The notes below the pieces were generated by a model. It made no database searches, was not told the origin of the DNA, and worked only from the letters and a program-made list of their open reading frames with translations. Of a stretch of 64,000 bases of DNA, positions 61,740-64,000 are shown one piece after another (the first letter of the stretch is position 1; each line of letters opens with the position of its first letter). The DNA is from Blastomussa wellsi (lineage: Eukaryota; Cnidaria; Anthozoa; Scleractinia; Plerogyridae). The DNA lies in NCBI GenBank assembly GCA_947652115.1, contig OX393569.1:3832791-3896790 (forward strand), given 5' to 3'. A program made the translations under genes and the position numbers.

Positions 61740-64000
61740 TTATTTTTTATAAAAGGAGAGTTGACATACAGTATTTTTCCAGGTGCTAGTTATTGACGGT
61801 GTTCTCGATTTCACCGGTTGAAAACAGTACAAACCACAAATTCATTCATTCATGTGCTGTTTCGGTTCATCTCTTTGTATTTAAACTTCTCTCTGCTCAA
61901 AATGGAAATGCCTTTTAACACTTTACACCCGAATTGCGGTTTCCACCAGCACCTGTCGTCAATATTTCAATTGGCACAAAAACAACAGAAGGTTAATGGT
62001 CAGAAAATAATGGTTACCAAGCCTACATTAAGGGGGGGGGGGGGGGGGGGGGTTCTACCTGAATTTGAATGAAATTTTGAGAGGTTAAAAGTAGGTATAA
62101 AATTAGTTTTGAAACACCCACAGACAGTTGACCCCACCCAGGAGCAACCAGCTTGGTAGGGGGACTGTTTGGGTGTGCATATTCTAATTTTAAACTTTAA
62201 ATTCTAATTTTTAAACTCTCTTAAATCTTCACTATTTCATATTTCTCCAAATTTTCCTCCTCCTTTAAGAAAAACTCCCTCCTCCCAAATATACCCCCAA
62301 ATCATCGAAAATTTTACTAAACATCACAAAACATTCACTGGTGAGATGAATTGAAATCGATTGAAACGCAAACGAGATATGTGGTTTAAACCCACTTTAA
62401 ATAACGGAAAAACGGCTTTCAGGTAGAATCCCGCCTTAAACCATCTTTATTACTTTGCTGTGAAAAATCGGAGAAAAATAACAGCCAAAAATGTTGAGTC
62501 ATTCTAGAGCAAGAGTTATTTTTAGAAAATCATTTTCCGCTTTATCTGGTCCATTGTGTTTATGTTTGTCAACAAGTAGTTCCTTATTTATGATTTGTAT
62601 TTCTGCTACGATTTAAAACAGTTTACCTTCAATAATTAAAACTGAAGAAGTTTTTAACTTCCTGTTTAGCTTATTGCCATAAATATGCTTGGATACCGCA
62701 TAGATGCCCTTTATTTGCGGAATAAATGTCAAGAAGACAAAACAGTGTATATTGAAGTACTCGTATTTTACGAATTTGTCCGGAGAGCTTAATGACGTAA
62801 GACAAAGCTATCTTTGATGTTCGATGCCTTCCAATTAATTTTACCACTGAAAATTTCATACTCGGGGAAAATATGGGCTCATCCTCGGTGTAGAAACCTG
62901 TGAAACTCACGAGTGACGTAAAACAAAGAACGAACAAGACAACAAAGAACGTCGGAACAATACAGAACAGAAAAACAATAACTCAAAAACAAAGAAAAAA
63001 GTCACAGGTTTTTACACGGAGGTTAACCCAAAACATGCCGTGGTTTTGGCTAGATCTAGTTATATGAAACTTCTGAAAGCCCCGAAAGAGTAATTTTTAT
63101 TCATTATCAACATCAGAATCTCCTTTGAAAAATAATCTTGTGACTGTCAATAAACTCTGAGTAATTACTGTGAGCGTTGCTTGAATAATCTGAATAATGC
63201 ACTCGGCAGATTTTCCATCTGTTGCGCGGTAAGTCTGGTTCTGGGTATCAAGGGAAGAGTTTTATAGAATTAAATTTTTATAATGATAATTATCATTAAG
63301 TCTAGACAGAGCTCCATATACACTGATGAATACTTCGCGAGTTTTGAAAATCGCATTTGTGCAATTAGTTTTTCTTGGCAGGTGAATCATCAGTTTTAGT
63401 GGATTCAACTTTAAATTGTTTTCCACAGTTTTGGGAGGATCGAAACAAATCATAAATATTTTTCTTCTTTCATCTATATGGAAATATCTTAAGTTGATGA
63501 AGCCTAAACCATGAAGTACGGGGACAAACTTTATTTCAAAATAATAATACGCATCGTTAAAAAATAATTTGTAATTCAAACAGGCACCGCTGATCAAACG
63601 AGTATTTTGATTCCTATTAAAAGCATTTTAAATTCCCTTCATTTTCCTTCATTTTTCGTTCTTTACTTATAATGTTTGTGTTTTGAGTCAAATCTGGCAC
63701 AATTTAACGAAGACAAAATTATGGAGCGCATTAGACTTAACATTTTTTCGATTACATTTATAATTTAATCATTGCTATTTATCAGAACCTTAACAATCTA
63801 AATGCTAATTTTTTAAGCAGTTTGACTTCTCACAATTCAATGCTCATTAACTCATTATAGCATCGCTGCGTAGAACTTGAGCAGTATTAGTACGGACCCT
63901 CTTAGTTTTCTGGACATTTGAGGTTCGCTTGGAGATAAAAACTAGTTGACGTGACTTGGGCGGATAATTTTCGATGGCCTGCATGTTGTTTTGACGTCAG
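61740..64000. other. gene-free end of window
   Basis: Apart from a poly-G run at 62033-62051 and the family B repeat at 62870-63025, nothing was recognised. Open frames at 62671-62937 and 63262-63597 (minus) lack family features; the first overlaps the repeat. Confidence 0.45.
62870..63025. repeat. dispersed repeat family B, copy 2 (inverted)
   Basis: Reads as the complement of 24545-24690: GTGAC-TAAAACAAAGAACGAAC, AAGACAACAAAGAAC, AAACAAAGAAAAAAGTCAC. It is flanked by CCTCGGTGTAGAAACCTGTG at the left and CACAGGTTTTTACACGGAGG at the right, which are inverted copies of each other. The right end is therefore a terminal inverted repeat of about 20 bases. Confidence 0.82.

Overview
This window is nuclear DNA of an animal, most likely an anthozoan cnidarian such as a stony coral or sea anemone. 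Six protein-coding genes with metazoan orthologues or families are visible. Their exons have ordinary GT-AG borders, apart from two GC-AG introns, and sit in AT-rich DNA full of short non-autonomous elements. The cnidarian assignment is inferred from the repeat style and the form of the genes; it was not confirmed by any search.

Layout. (1) 1-12539, plus strand: all but the first ~75 codons of FAM91A1, in 21 exon segments. (2) 12540-16429: gene-free, with several terminal-inverted-repeat elements and a SINE, lying between two convergent genes. (3) 16430-30368, minus strand: a ten-exon AMPK-related (CAMK-group) serine/threonine kinase, resembling HUNK/NIM1, with a UBA-like segment and a long low-complexity tail. 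(4) 32052-32930, minus: an intronless SoxC (Sox4/11/12 group) transcription factor. (5) 32931-44519: about 11.6 kb without recognisable genes, with palindromic elements and AT-rich DNA that may hold SoxC control sequence. (6) 44520-50352, minus: a four-exon gene of unknown function (about 262 aa) with a basic conserved-looking C-terminus. (7) 50353-53760: a tRNA-Ser-derived SINE, a long palindromic MITE and a truncated LINE. (8) 54006-55229, minus: single-exon MGAT1 (GlcNAc-transferase I). It shares a 186-bp head-to-head promoter with (9) 55416-59206, plus: seven-exon PSMB2 (proteasome beta-4 position). (10) 59207-64000: a duplicated poly(A) region, C-rich repeats, palindromes and no genes seen.

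The genes do not form a pathway. They are a vesicle-tethering adaptor, a kinase, a developmental transcription factor, a Golgi glycosyltransferase and a proteasome subunit, as expected for an ordinary animal locus. The only clear regulatory linkage is the MGAT1/PSMB2 divergent promoter.

The most interesting structure is in the repeats. At least five different short inverted-repeat elements sit in TTAA duplications, one carrying the first codons of a THAP-domain protein. FAM91A1 also has two probable GC-AG introns and an intronic minisatellite whose G-rich and C-rich arms face each other. I found no convincing undescribed gene system.
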